DNA of 33,854 nucleotides from an uncultured Roseibacillus sp. (GTDB lineage: Bacteria; Verrucomicrobiota; Verrucomicrobiia; Verrucomicrobiales; Akkermansiaceae). A program made the translations under genes and the position numbers. Positions 25,472 through 33,854 of this stretch are shown one piece after another (within the stretch, counting starts at the first letter, position 1; every line of letters starts with the position of its first letter). The notes under the pieces were generated by a model. That model saw nothing but the letters and a program-made list of their open reading frames with translations. It was not told where the DNA came from and did not search any database. Location: contig CALFBF010000007.1 of the NCBI GenBank assembly GCA_937949965.1, positions 1 to 33,854 of the forward strand, given 5' to 3'.

Positions 25472-26833
25472 TCAACGACCTCCCCGGCGGCCACGACCAC
25501 GGCCTTCGTTCCCATTGCCAGTAGCTTGCTCTTTGATACGTTGGAGGGTGTCGGCATCTACGAGTTCTGCCGTAGTAAAGAAGGATTCCGCAGCCTCTGC
25601 GTCTTCACGGAACCAACGTCTCGCAGCGATTCCCACGGTCCGTTCTCTACTCCCGTCATCACCAATCGTCGCGGCTAATTGCACCGCTTCTTGGAGGTCA
25701 ACATCACTCGAACTAAAAACAAATGTGCTCACTGCGCGATCTCGCACGGCATTGTCATCTAATGTCCGAATGACTTCCAAAGCCTCGTTAGAATCCGTCC
25801 GTGCAAGAGGAACCATCGCCTCGCGCATGGCACTTTCTTGAGCGGCTTCACTACCATTAGCGATCAGGAAATCCATCGCTGCCTTTGGGTTTTGCCGAGC
25901 CCAAGGCTCAATAACATCACCAAAGGCCTCATCTCTTACCGCCCCTTCATTGAGAGAGAGAAGACGAGTAGCTGCATCCTCAGGATCGCGCTGAGCAAGG
26001 CCAGCTATTCCACGAGCGAGAGCAGCATCACGCTGTTCTACCGGGAGGCCGCGCGCCCAGCTCTCCATCGCATCCCAATCCTCCTTGGCCCACTCCAGCG
26101 CAATCGCGGCATGAGCTTCCTCTTGAGAGCCCGTATCCAATCCATTAGCCATAGATAGCGCATTCACAGGGTCGTCGCTGGCAACCTGCCGAATGACACT
26201 AGCGACCGCGCTTTGGCTTTCGCGACCGGAGAGACCCTTTGCCCACGCGAGCGCAGCATCAGGATCCTGGCGAGCCCATTCCAAGGCGATTGTAGCAGAG
26301 GCTCCGCGACCACGTCCTCCACCCATCCCGCCCATAAAGGCAAAGTCTCGGGGATTTTCCTGCAGATACTGAGCCGCTGCCGCAGGGTCTCCCGAGGCCC
26401 AACTCTGCAAGACTGTCGGCTTCACAAAAAAGCCAGTACGCCCCATGGTATCTGTCTGCGCGAGGGCAGCAAGAGGATCGATTTCAGCCCACTGTGAAAA
26501 AAGGAGATAGGAAGCCAGAATGCGCTCCGAGAAAGGCAGTTCATCCAGCTTAGCCGCTTCGCTCTCAAATAAAGCAGGATCAAGTTCGGTATAATAATCA
26601 AGGAGACGCTGCACTCGAACAGTCTGACTTTGCTCACCGTATATTTGCGTAAAGTCTCTAATCACCTCCCGGCGACCAGTCTCCACCGCCACCACCTTTG
26701 TCCGTCCTGTTTTCGTTGCGCTTGAACTTCCGTCATCATTTACCCCAGTAGAACTTCCTCCCCGAGCAATAAATCCTCCCACTCCGCCCAGGAGAACTCC
26801 TCCCACTCCGACAATAAGCAACGATTGGTTCAT
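25472..26833 (-). CDS. Membrane-anchored helical-repeat protein of unknown function
   Basis: The 453-residue protein starts with a hydrophobic, glycine-rich segment (about 5-24, LLIVGVGGVLLGGVGGFI) that acts as an anchor or signal. The rest is built of alpha-helical repeats of roughly 30-40 residues with a recurring pattern W...DP.AAL.W...L, for example LEWARQDPDAALAWAKGL, LEWAKEDWDAMESWARGL and IEPWARQNPKAAMDFL. The tail is basic and glycine-rich (RGRGRRGGR). A glycine/arginine insert MGGMGGGRGRG lies near residue 170. Such repeats normally bind proteins; no enzyme motif is visible. To my knowledge similar proteins occur in Verrucomicrobia without assigned function. Confidence 0.7.
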   Translation of the reverse strand: MNQSLLIVGVGGVLLGGVGGFIARGGSSTGVNDDGSSSATKTGRTKVVAVETGRREVIRDFTQIYGEQSQTVRVQRLLDYYTELDPALFESEAAKLDELPFSERILASYLLFSQWAEIDPLAALAQTDTMGRTGFFVKPTVLQSWASGDPAAAAQYLQENPRDFAFMGGMGGGRGRGASATIALEWARQDPDAALAWAKGLSGRESQSAVASVIRQVASDDPVNALSMANGLDTGSQEEAHAAIALEWAKEDWDAMESWARGLPVEQRDAALARGIAGLAQRDPEDAATRLLSLNEGAVRDEAFGDVIEPWARQNPKAAMDFLIANGSEAAQESAMREAMVPLARTDSNEALEVIRTLDDNAVRDRAVSTFVFSSSDVDLQEAVQLAATIGDDGSRERTVGIAARRWFREDAEAAESFFTTAELVDADTLQRIKEQATGNGNEGRGRGRRGGR

Positions 26834-26956
26834 ATCTACATGCTAACCCCATTCCTGGGAATAAGTCGCAAAAAAAATGTTCCCAAGCTGTCCGTGCTCA
26901 GATTTTCTGGAAATCCTCTCTTTCAAAAAATCTCTCACCTAGGCAAACATTGTGGC

Positions 26957-29860
26957 TTAGCGTGGAGAGATGATCAGACGATAATAACGCTCCTCATCGA
27001 CGAAGGAAGCAACCTCCGTCATCACTTCCTCGAAGCCATCGATAGGCACTTGAGAGGAAAGAAAAACTTGATCCGGAAGAGCAACCCAAGTGCTCAAATC
27101 AGTCGAGGTTTCCAAGGACACAGTCACATCATCGGCGGCCAAAACTCGACGGTAGCGAAGAATGAAAGAATCACGATCAACACTATCAACACGTAAAACA
27201 TCATCTGTCACATCGTTCCCGAAGGAGTATGCCCGAATCTCTTCTTCTGAATCCCCTGCTAACGATTCCGTGAAAATTGCACTCGGAGAACCACCCACAG
27301 ACTGACTCGCTCGCCAAGTGGACGGTAGGGCAGGATCGAGAATAAGATCAGGTCGAATTCGGGTCAAAGAATGGCCTAGGCCATCTGCAGCTGCAGGCCA
27401 AAAACGACTATCATTGTAGGCGAAGGCTTCAATCGTGCTGCCATCTGCCGCAGCCAATGCGATCTGCTCCCCATCATTCGAAAGATTCCCCACGTAATCT
27501 GCTGGGGTCAAGATAAGTGACGAACCCGCTGCCAAAGTGCTTCCATTCGGAAAGAGGTAATCAATCCCTGCCGCAAAGCGCAGACCTGCTAGATTCAACT
27601 CACTACTTGAGATATTGGTTAGTTCAATGAACTCACTGGCTTCCGCAATCCCAAGCGGATTGTAATGAATTTCGGAAATCACTAGGTTACCAGCCGTTGC
27701 TGCTAAGATAGCACTCGGTTCGAACACCGCGATGACATTGCCGGCAATATCGAAAGGAATATTAATTTCTTCGTCAGTCTCTCCGGCAGCTAAACCGTCC
27801 CAGCGAACAAATTCGAAACCGGGCTTAGGTTCTGCTTTGAGACGAAGTGGAACGCCTCGGAAATAGGGTCCAGCTTCGCGGCCTGGAGTGACCCGAAATT
27901 GATGCACCCGAACATCTCCTCGTGAAGAATCGTTACTCGAAATATTGAGTTCAATCATCTCAGGGAGAGAAAAACGAGTCTGCATAGCTTCAAGAACACC
28001 CCGGTATCGGACATTAACAAAAGTCCGAATCTCATCAACATATCCAAGCCATTGCGGCATATTGAGAGCTATCAGATCAATACGCTCAGCAGCAACTCTC
28101 GGTCTACCGTCAATCACATCTTCTACAGTAAAACCATTATTAGCTAAATCGTTCGTATAATAATCAATTGTTCTAGGCATCATAGGAGCCATGGTTGTTT
28201 CGATGGCATCGATTTTTTCAATCCACCTCTCGGGGTAAGCAAAGAGATTAAAAAAGGCGGCATTAGCATGCACAATCTCAGACCACAAAACGTCGCCCGG
28301 TTGAACGCGAGGAAAACCAACATTAATATTAAGATCATCAAAAGGAGCAGTGACACGTGCGAAACTCCCCCTTTCACCCAGACTTAAATCGTAGTCATGT
28401 AAAAGGTAATTCCTAAAACCAAGACGATCGGCAAACCCAAACCATGTATTCCCCTCACTTCCTATCCCGCCTAATCTTAAAAAACTATCCACCAAATGAG
28501 TATCAAACGTAATTAGACTTCGAAGCTCATTAACCGCATCATCAGCTCGATGATCCACCCCTAAAAAGAAATGATCAAATCTACCGCCAAGACCTACCTG
28601 AACAACTTCCTCATTACTGATATATTGCCTTGCGAACTCAGAATCATCATCTTCACGGAGATTCATATGACCAAGAAAACGACCATTTAAATAAAGAACA
28701 ACAGGACGAAATGCTTCTTCCTCTAGCTCAACAATATTGTCTTGCCCTAACATATGAGAATGCACACCGTCACGCATTCTGGCTTCTGAGAAATCTTGGC
28801 TTGAATTGCGTAATAATACTCGTTCAAAGCGACGTTCTTCTTTCTCTGGGAAAAACTGATGATTTAAGGAGCTTGGGCCCAGTCTCGCCCGTGCAAAAAT
28901 TTTACCATTGAGAGGAGGGCGGCGACCACTTGTTCGCCCAGAGCTTTCAAACTCAGCGTATTGACTAACTTCCAGGCGGCCATCGTTCTCTAAAAAATCA
29001 AACCGAACCCGCCCATCAATCATGAATCGCGTATAAGGGTCACTAAAATCTAGTCCACCTATTACTTCTTCTTGATCACTCGTCAAAATAACAACTGGGA
29101 CACCGGGCATTTCTTCAAAGAGAAAACTCCTCATTGTTGATTCGCTCACCCCAACTCCTCGTGAGGAAATCGCACGAAGAACAGTCGTTTCAGTAATGGT
29201 AATTGCTGTGCTGTAGACAGGAGAATCCGTATCCGGTTGACTACCATCGGTTGTGAAATGAATGACATCTCCCTCTTCATCAGGCGCTAAAACCACTTCC
29301 ACTGCATCCGTGTAAAATCCTGATTCTTGATTTACCGAAGGTCGTCCGACCAGTGACACCAATGCGGACTCCTCTACATTGGCAGCCCCTATGGTGACAT
29401 CTGGAAAGAAACCATAACTCCCATCCGCAAATCGGGCATACGAAACATCAGTCGTTTGACGGGGAAAACTTAAACTCGAAATCTCTTCCCCTGATGGGGA
29501 AGTTAAAACCAAATCTTCTCCTCCTGCTGACAAGCGAAAGTCGGGACGACCTCCGCCACTGCCATCACAGATCACAACCAGAAAACCATTAGCTGGAATG
29601 GTTGTTCCTGCTGGAAACTGCCATCGCAGTGGATTCCCGAGGCCATCCGAGAAAAAGTATCCACTCAGATCGATGAGATCTGGAGTCAGATTCAAAAACT
29701 CTACTACGTCTGGAGAGTCAGTCGTTCCCGCAGGCGAAAAGGCCGTTTCATTACTCGCTAAAACTTCATTGAAGACAATTTCTCCAGACTCCACTTGAGC
29801 TGACAACACATTAGAAAAAAATATTATCGTGCAAAATATATCAACAACCCAAATCTTCAT
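26957..29860 (-). CDS. Secreted multidomain protein with lamin-tail and CotH-like domains (paralogue A)
   Basis: The 967-residue protein starts with a signal peptide (1-21, cleavage near VLSA-QVES). Domains by motif are: a lamin-tail domain (about 24-160, GEIVFNEVLASN, VVEFLNLT, DLSGYFFSD); a chitobiase/hexosaminidase C-terminal-like module (about 173-248, HFTTDGSQPDTDSPVYS); a CotH-like region (about 255-640, with RFERVLLRNSSQD and VVLYLNGRFLGHMNLREDD); a beta-repeat (about 650-715, PGFEFVRWDG); a second lamin-tail domain (about 720-835, LVISEIHYNP); and a C-terminal segment with LETSTDLSTW and a YYRL end. These domains are typical of extracellular structural or adhesive proteins of Verrucomicrobia and Planctomycetes. 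Kinase activity of the CotH part is not shown. Paralogue B lies 55 bases upstream and has the same length. Confidence 0.85.
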   Translation of the reverse strand: MKIWVVDIFCTIIFFSNVLSAQVESGEIVFNEVLASNETAFSPAGTTDSPDVVEFLNLTPDLIDLSGYFFSDGLGNPLRWQFPAGTTIPANGFLVVICDGSGGGRPDFRLSAGGEDLVLTSPSGEEISSLSFPRQTTDVSYARFADGSYGFFPDVTIGAANVEESALVSLVGRPSVNQESGFYTDAVEVVLAPDEEGDVIHFTTDGSQPDTDSPVYSTAITITETTVLRAISSRGVGVSESTMRSFLFEEMPGVPVVILTSDQEEVIGGLDFSDPYTRFMIDGRVRFDFLENDGRLEVSQYAEFESSGRTSGRRPPLNGKIFARARLGPSSLNHQFFPEKEERRFERVLLRNSSQDFSEARMRDGVHSHMLGQDNIVELEEEAFRPVVLYLNGRFLGHMNLREDDDSEFARQYISNEEVVQVGLGGRFDHFFLGVDHRADDAVNELRSLITFDTHLVDSFLRLGGIGSEGNTWFGFADRLGFRNYLLHDYDLSLGERGSFARVTAPFDDLNINVGFPRVQPGDVLWSEIVHANAAFFNLFAYPERWIEKIDAIETTMAPMMPRTIDYYTNDLANNGFTVEDVIDGRPRVAAERIDLIALNMPQWLGYVDEIRTFVNVRYRGVLEAMQTRFSLPEMIELNISSNDSSRGDVRVHQFRVTPGREAGPYFRGVPLRLKAEPKPGFEFVRWDGLAAGETDEEINIPFDIAGNVIAVFEPSAILAATAGNLVISEIHYNPLGIAEASEFIELTNISSSELNLAGLRFAAGIDYLFPNGSTLAAGSSLILTPADYVGNLSNDGEQIALAAADGSTIEAFAYNDSRFWPAAADGLGHSLTRIRPDLILDPALPSTWRASQSVGGSPSAIFTESLAGDSEEEIRAYSFGNDVTDDVLRVDSVDRDSFILRYRRVLAADDVTVSLETSTDLSTWVALPDQVFLSSQVPIDGFEEVMTEVASFVDEERYYRLIISPR
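27285..27916 (-). repeat. Near-identical internal tract shared with paralogue B (copy A)
   Basis: This stretch aligns without gaps to 30247-30878 (offset 2962). Reading by eye I count about 18 mismatches in 632 bases, with a core of about 270 bases (27469-27740) showing one. It encodes the beta-repeat and second lamin-tail domain (residues about 650-857). Flanking sequence diverges much more. Confidence 0.85.
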
Positions 29861-29887
29861 CTAACATGAAAATTGTTCGGAAAATCA

Positions 29888-29907
29888 TTCAAGTCCAGCT
29901 CAAATTT
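29888..29907 (-). promoter_or_regulatory. Conserved leader element of paralogue A
   Basis: On the minus strand AAATTTGAGCTGGACTTGAA ends 28 bases before the start codon. The same element with two changes lies 29 bases before the start of paralogue B. It may be part of the promoter or 5' leader, or simply a remnant of the duplication. Confidence 0.4.
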
Positions 29908-29915
29908 TTACTTCC

Positions 29916-32819
29916 TCAACGTGGATTCACGATTAAGCGATAGTAACGCTCTTCCTCTGCAATAGGTATTACCTCTGTCTCTACGTCCTCAAAACCATCC
30001 ACTGGCACTTGGCGGGACAAAAAAGCCTGATCTGGTAGCGGAAACCAAGTAATCAAATCAGTCGAAGTTTCCAACAAAGCGACAGCATCGTCAGCTCCTG
30101 AAACACGCTGAAAACGGAGACTGAATGAATTCTCTCCTTCTAGACGGGTTACTCGAAGAAGATCTTCGGTAGAGTCTTCCCCAAAATAATACGATCTGAT
30201 CTCTTCTGCAGAGTTCCCCACCAATGATAAAGAAGATATCGTTAAAGGAGAACCACCCGCAGATTGACTCGCTCGCCAAGTGGATGGTAGGGCAGGATCG
30301 AGAATAAGATCGGGTCGAATTCGGGTCAAAGAATGGCCTAGGCCATCTGCAGCTGCAGGCCAAAAACGACTATCATTGTAGGCAAAGGCTTCAATCGTGC
30401 TACCATCTGCCGCAACCAATGCGATCTGCTCTCCATCATTCGAAAGATTCCCCACGTAATCTGCTGGGGTCAAGATAAGTGACGAACCCGCTGCCAAAGT
30501 GCTTCCATTCGGAAAGAGGTAATCAATCCCTGCCGCAAAGCGCAGACCTGCTAGATTCAACTCACTACTTGAAATATTGGTTAGTTCAATGAACTCACTG
30601 GCTTCCGCAATCCCAAGCGGATTGTAATGAATTTCGGAAATCACTAGGTTACCAGCCGTTGCTGCTAAGATAGCACTCGGTTCGAACACCGCGATGACAT
30701 TGCCTGCAATATCGAAAGGAATATTAATTTCTTCGTCAGTCTCTCCGGCAGCTAAACCGTCCCAGCGAACAAATTCGAAACCGGGTTTAGGTTCTGCTTT
30801 GAGACGGAGTGGAACACCTCGGAAATAGGGTCCAACTTCACGACCTGGAGTCACTCGAAATTGATGCACCCGAACATCACCTTGCGATGAATCACTACTT
30901 GCGATATTGAGATCAATTAAGTCCGGCAAAGAAAAACGAGTCTGCATGGCCTCAAGAACGCCATTGTAACGAACATTCACAAAGATTCGCATCTCATCAA
31001 CGTATCCGAGCCATTGAGGCATATCGAGAGCCACTAACCTAAAACGTTCAATTCTTTCTCTATCCAAACCATTGATTACATCTTCAACTGTCAAACCATT
31101 ACCAGCCAAATCATTCACATAATAATCAATTGTGGCCGGCATTACAGGAGCCATAGCAGCCTCGATGGCATCAATTTTTTCAATCCATCTCTCGGGATAA
31201 GCAAAGAGATTAAAGAAAGCCGCGTTGGCCTGAATAATTTCAGACCAGAGAACATCTCCAGGTTCGGTAGGAGGTCTCCCAAAACTAAAGAAAAGATCAT
31301 CGTAAGGAGCATCAAAATTTTCAAAAGTTCCCCCTTCTCCAAGGCTCAAATCATAGTCATGTAATAGGTAATTTCTAAAATTAGGGCGATCGGCGAAATC
31401 AAACCAAGTATTTCCCTCACTTAATCTTGCGCTTCCCCTTAGGAGACCATCCACAAATTGAGTATCAAAGGTTAGGAAGGTTTTCATTTCTTCCAAAGCA
31501 GTATCAGACCGATTATCGACTCCGAAACCGTAGTAATCAGCAACCCAACCAAAACCTTCTTCTATAATCTCGGCGTCAGATATGTATTGCCGCGCAAATT
31601 CAGCATCGTCATCTTCACGAATGTTCATGTGTCCGACAAAACGACCATTTAGGTAAACCACCACAGGTCGGAACCCCTCTTCCTCTAACTCAACAATATC
31701 ATCCTGCCCGAGCATATAAGAAAATATCCCGTCACGCATTCTCGCTTCTGTATGATCTTGACTGGTATTACGCAGTAGAATCCGCTCAAAACGACGTTCT
31801 TCTTTCTCCGGGAAGAATTGATGATTCAAAGAACTTGGACCAAGTCTGGCCCTCGCAAAAATCTTACCATTTAAGGGAGGGATATCGGAACTTGATCTTC
31901 CTGAACTTTCAAACTCGGCATATTGACTAATCTCAAGCCGGCCATCATCTTCTAAAAAATCAAACCGGATTCGACCATCAATTATAAATCGAGTATAAGG
32001 TCGAAAACGGTTTCCTGGTTCAGCAGTCTCTTGATCACTCGTCAAAATCACAACCGGAAGCGCAGGCACTTCTTCAAATAGAAAACTCCTCATCGTTGAT
32101 TCGCTCACTTCACCCCCACGTGAGGAAATCGCACGAAGAACAGTTGTTTCCGTGATGGTAACCGCTGCGCTATAGACAGGAGAGCTGGTATCCGGCTGAC
32201 TACCATCTATTGTGAAGTGAATGATATCTCCCTCTTCATCAGGCTCTAAAACGACTTCCACTGCATCTGTGTAAAATCCTGACTCTTGATTCACTGAAGG
32301 TCGCCCGACTAGTGACGCCAATGCTGTCCCCCCAGCATTGGCGCCCCCTATGGTAACGTCCGGGAAGAAACCATAACTCCCATCCGTAAATCGGGCATAC
32401 GAAACGTCAGTCGCCTGACGGGGAAAACTTAACCTTGAAATCTCCACCCCTGACGGGGAACTTAAAATCAAATCTTCTCCCCCCGCTGACAAGCGAAAGT
32501 CAGGACGATCTCCGCCACTGCCATCACAGATCACGACTAGAAATCCATTCGCAGGAATGACCGTTCCAGCGGGGAACGGCCAACGCAGTGGATTTGCAAA
32601 GTCATCCGAGAAAAAATATCCACTCAAATCGATGGAATCTGGAGTCAGATTCAAAAACTCGACTACGTCTGGAGAATTAGTCGTTCCAGCAGGAGAAAAA
32701 GCCGTTTCATTACTCGCTAAAACTTCATTGAAGACAATTTCTCCAGATTCTACTTGAGCCATTAACACCCCAGAAAAAAGAGCCAAAACAAAAACCATGT
32801 AATTACATATAATTCTCAT
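29916..32819 (-). CDS. Secreted multidomain protein with lamin-tail and CotH-like domains (paralogue B)
   Basis: I choose the ATG at 32819, which gives 967 residues, the same as paralogue A, and a normal signal peptide (MRIICNYMVFVLALFSGVLMA); the frame is open to an ATG at 32870, which would add 17 hydrophilic residues. Domain order equals paralogue A: lamin-tail, chitobiase-like module, CotH-like region (VVVYLNGRFVGHMNIREDD), beta-repeat, second lamin-tail, and a C-terminal segment ending YYRLIVNPR. The CotH region has diverged most, for example around residues 420-530. The two genes are tandem on the same strand, which indicates duplication. The protein is expected outside the cytoplasm; its ligand is unknown. 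Homoserine dehydrogenase diverges from it 112 bases away. Confidence 0.85.
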   Translation of the reverse strand: MRIICNYMVFVLALFSGVLMAQVESGEIVFNEVLASNETAFSPAGTTNSPDVVEFLNLTPDSIDLSGYFFSDDFANPLRWPFPAGTVIPANGFLVVICDGSGGDRPDFRLSAGGEDLILSSPSGVEISRLSFPRQATDVSYARFTDGSYGFFPDVTIGGANAGGTALASLVGRPSVNQESGFYTDAVEVVLEPDEEGDIIHFTIDGSQPDTSSPVYSAAVTITETTVLRAISSRGGEVSESTMRSFLFEEVPALPVVILTSDQETAEPGNRFRPYTRFIIDGRIRFDFLEDDGRLEISQYAEFESSGRSSSDIPPLNGKIFARARLGPSSLNHQFFPEKEERRFERILLRNTSQDHTEARMRDGIFSYMLGQDDIVELEEEGFRPVVVYLNGRFVGHMNIREDDDAEFARQYISDAEIIEEGFGWVADYYGFGVDNRSDTALEEMKTFLTFDTQFVDGLLRGSARLSEGNTWFDFADRPNFRNYLLHDYDLSLGEGGTFENFDAPYDDLFFSFGRPPTEPGDVLWSEIIQANAAFFNLFAYPERWIEKIDAIEAAMAPVMPATIDYYVNDLAGNGLTVEDVINGLDRERIERFRLVALDMPQWLGYVDEMRIFVNVRYNGVLEAMQTRFSLPDLIDLNIASSDSSQGDVRVHQFRVTPGREVGPYFRGVPLRLKAEPKPGFEFVRWDGLAAGETDEEINIPFDIAGNVIAVFEPSAILAATAGNLVISEIHYNPLGIAEASEFIELTNISSSELNLAGLRFAAGIDYLFPNGSTLAAGSSLILTPADYVGNLSNDGEQIALVAADGSTIEAFAYNDSRFWPAAADGLGHSLTRIRPDLILDPALPSTWRASQSAGGSPLTISSLSLVGNSAEEIRSYYFGEDSTEDLLRVTRLEGENSFSLRFQRVSGADDAVALLETSTDLITWFPLPDQAFLSRQVPVDGFEDVETEVIPIAEEERYYRLIVNPR
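30247..30878 (-). repeat. Near-identical internal tract shared with paralogue A (copy B)
   Basis: Partner of the tract at 27285-27916, with the same length and no gaps. It encodes the same beta-repeat and second lamin-tail region. The contrast between this tract and its diverged flanks is the signature of gene conversion or strong domain-specific constraint. Confidence 0.85.
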
Positions 32820-32847
32820 TGAATTGATAAATTGCTCGCATTCACCG

Positions 32848-32867
32848 TTCGAGTCCAGCTTAAATTT
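32848..32867 (-). promoter_or_regulatory. Conserved leader element of paralogue B
   Basis: On the minus strand AAATTTAAGCTGGACTCGAA ends 29 bases before the chosen start at 32819. It differs from the paralogue A element at two of 20 positions. The matching distance supports the chosen start. Confidence 0.4.
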
Positions 32868-32931
32868 CATTTTAAAAAAAACTCATCATCCAAACTTTCC
32901 CTTTTGACCACTAAGCGCTAAACGCCCTTCC

Positions 32932-33854
32932 GTGAGTTGCAAAACCTTAGGAGTTGGCTTGGCTGGATTCGGAACTGTCGGTTCTGGGGTGTGGAATATT
33001 ATTGCACGTAATGGAGATCTGATTAGTGAGAGAACACACGGAACTGTGAAGCTGGAGATACGCCGCATTGTGGTGCGCGATCTCAACAAATTCCGGGAAG
33101 CCGATGCTTCTGACGAGCTTTTCGGAACGGATCTAGCGACTCTGATTGAAGATCCCGCAGTAGACATTGTGGTGGAACTGATTGGTGGCACCGATGCGGC
33201 CTTCCACCTAGTGGCAGCTGCGCTCAAGGCGGGCAAACCAGTCGTGACCGGGAACAAAGCGCTTTTGGCAGAACGCGGGACTGAGCTTTTCGCCCTCTCC
33301 AAGGAGCACAATACTCCCATCCATTTCGAGGCAGCGGTAGCGGGAGCGATTCCAGTGATCAAAGGGGTCCAGGAATCTTTCGTTGGTAACCGAATCGAGG
33401 CTCTAACGGGAATTATCAACGGGACTTCGAACTATATTTTACAACGAATGACCGAAGCCGGACTCGGCTACCCTGAAGCTTTGGCGGAGGCAAAGGATCT
33501 CGGTTATGCGGAAGCAGACGAGACCCTCGATGTCAACGGGTGGGATGCAGCGCACAAGGCGATTCTCTTAGCCTCCCTCTCCTATGGCTCCCTCATTGAT
33601 TACCGTGAGGTCTACGTGCGTGGCATCGAGATGGTTACCCCGCTGGACATCAAGTTCGCAAAAGAACTAGGCTACGTGGTAAAACTCCTTTCTCTCGTAA
33701 GACAAGACGAGGAAGGACGGGTCGAGATTCGCACCCAACCGTCCTTCATCTCCTCGAAACACATTCTCGCCTCGGTCAACGGAGTCTTCAATGCTATTGC
33801 CGTGAAAGGTGATGCCGCTGGCGAATCCCTCTTCTACGGACGCGGTGCTGGGCA
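32932..33854 (+). CDS. hom: Homoserine dehydrogenase (5' part, runs off the window)
   Basis: The frame opens at a GTG at 32932 (no ATG is available after the in-frame stop at 32905) and stays open to the window end, giving 307 residues. The NAD(P)-binding loop GVGLAGFGTVGSGVW is at the N-terminus. TGNKALLAE, FEAAVAGAIPVIKG, GIINGTSNYIL and TLDVNGWDAAHKAILLAS are hallmark segments of homoserine dehydrogenase. The enzyme reduces aspartate semialdehyde to homoserine for threonine and methionine synthesis. The last visible residues lie in the region that precedes the C-terminal ACT domain in many bacteria. It is divergent from the CotH/LTD gene. The GTG start and lack of a Shine-Dalgarno sequence are notable, but the frame leaves no better choice. 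Confidence 0.93.
   Translation, partial: MSCKTLGVGLAGFGTVGSGVWNIIARNGDLISERTHGTVKLEIRRIVVRDLNKFREADASDELFGTDLATLIEDPAVDIVVELIGGTDAAFHLVAAALKAGKPVVTGNKALLAERGTELFALSKEHNTPIHFEAAVAGAIPVIKGVQESFVGNRIEALTGIINGTSNYILQRMTEAGLGYPEALAEAKDLGYAEADETLDVNGWDAAHKAILLASLSYGSLIDYREVYVRGIEMVTPLDIKFAKELGYVVKLLSLVRQDEEGRVEIRTQPSFISSKHILASVNGVFNAIAVKGDAAGESLFYGRGAG

Noticed and set aside
1-33854. CRISPR arrays, tRNA or rRNA genes and insertion sequences
   Set aside because: No regularly spaced repeats, cloverleaf-like sequences or transposase frames were noticed on either strand by reading.

Overview
The window looks like chromosomal DNA of a member of the Verrucomicrobiota or a close PVC relative, probably free-living and aquatic. 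This is inferred from gene content: a fused MurC-MurB enzyme, very large secreted lamin-tail/CotH proteins, a coproheme decarboxylase, and a nitrate cluster with a DmsBC-type membrane module. Base composition is near 50% GC by impression. Clear Shine-Dalgarno sequences are almost absent, and many neighbouring genes overlap by 4 bases (ATGA).

Left part (1-7467): the 5' part of a DNA polymerase III delta' gene diverges from fabH. Convergent to fabH is a minus-strand set: an ECF sigma factor, a one-TM anti-sigma-like protein and a secreted HtrA-like PDZ protein without a catalytic triad. Upstream of it lies ferredoxin - dciA (helicase loader) - a HAD/FolB fusion. On the plus strand a one-TM protein of unknown function is coupled to chdC (hemQ).

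Centre (7468-17397): one plus-strand nitrate-assimilation operon of seven genes follows a strong sigma-54 promoter match. It encodes a NitT/TauT-type permease with a large coiled-coil insertion, two ABC ATPases (one with Asn in place of the switch His), a siroheme nitrite reductase, a free-standing FMN domain, a DmsB-DmsC fusion and a NasA-type molybdenum nitrate reductase. No substrate-binding protein is present. The set would import nitrate, reduce it to nitrite with electrons apparently drawn from the quinol pool, and reduce nitrite to ammonium with flavodoxin- or ferredoxin-type electrons.

Right of that, murC-murB (minus) is followed by the strongest candidate for an undescribed system (19845-24922). 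It holds a 294-residue protein of unknown family (plus strand) facing a minus-strand operon of a DUF262-DUF1524 GmrSD-like nuclease, a second DUF262 protein without the nuclease domain, and a WYL regulator. A 17-nt palindrome, CGGACNNNTTTTGTCCG, lies upstream of both transcription units in the same orientation relative to each, suggesting one regulon. I infer an anti-phage or anti-foreign-DNA cassette.

Right end (24984-33854): a YjbQ-family gene, a membrane-anchored helical-repeat protein, two tandem 967-residue secreted CotH/LTD paralogues that share a nearly identical internal tract of about 630 bp (probable gene conversion), and the start of homoserine dehydrogenase. I saw no tRNA, rRNA, CRISPR array or insertion sequence.
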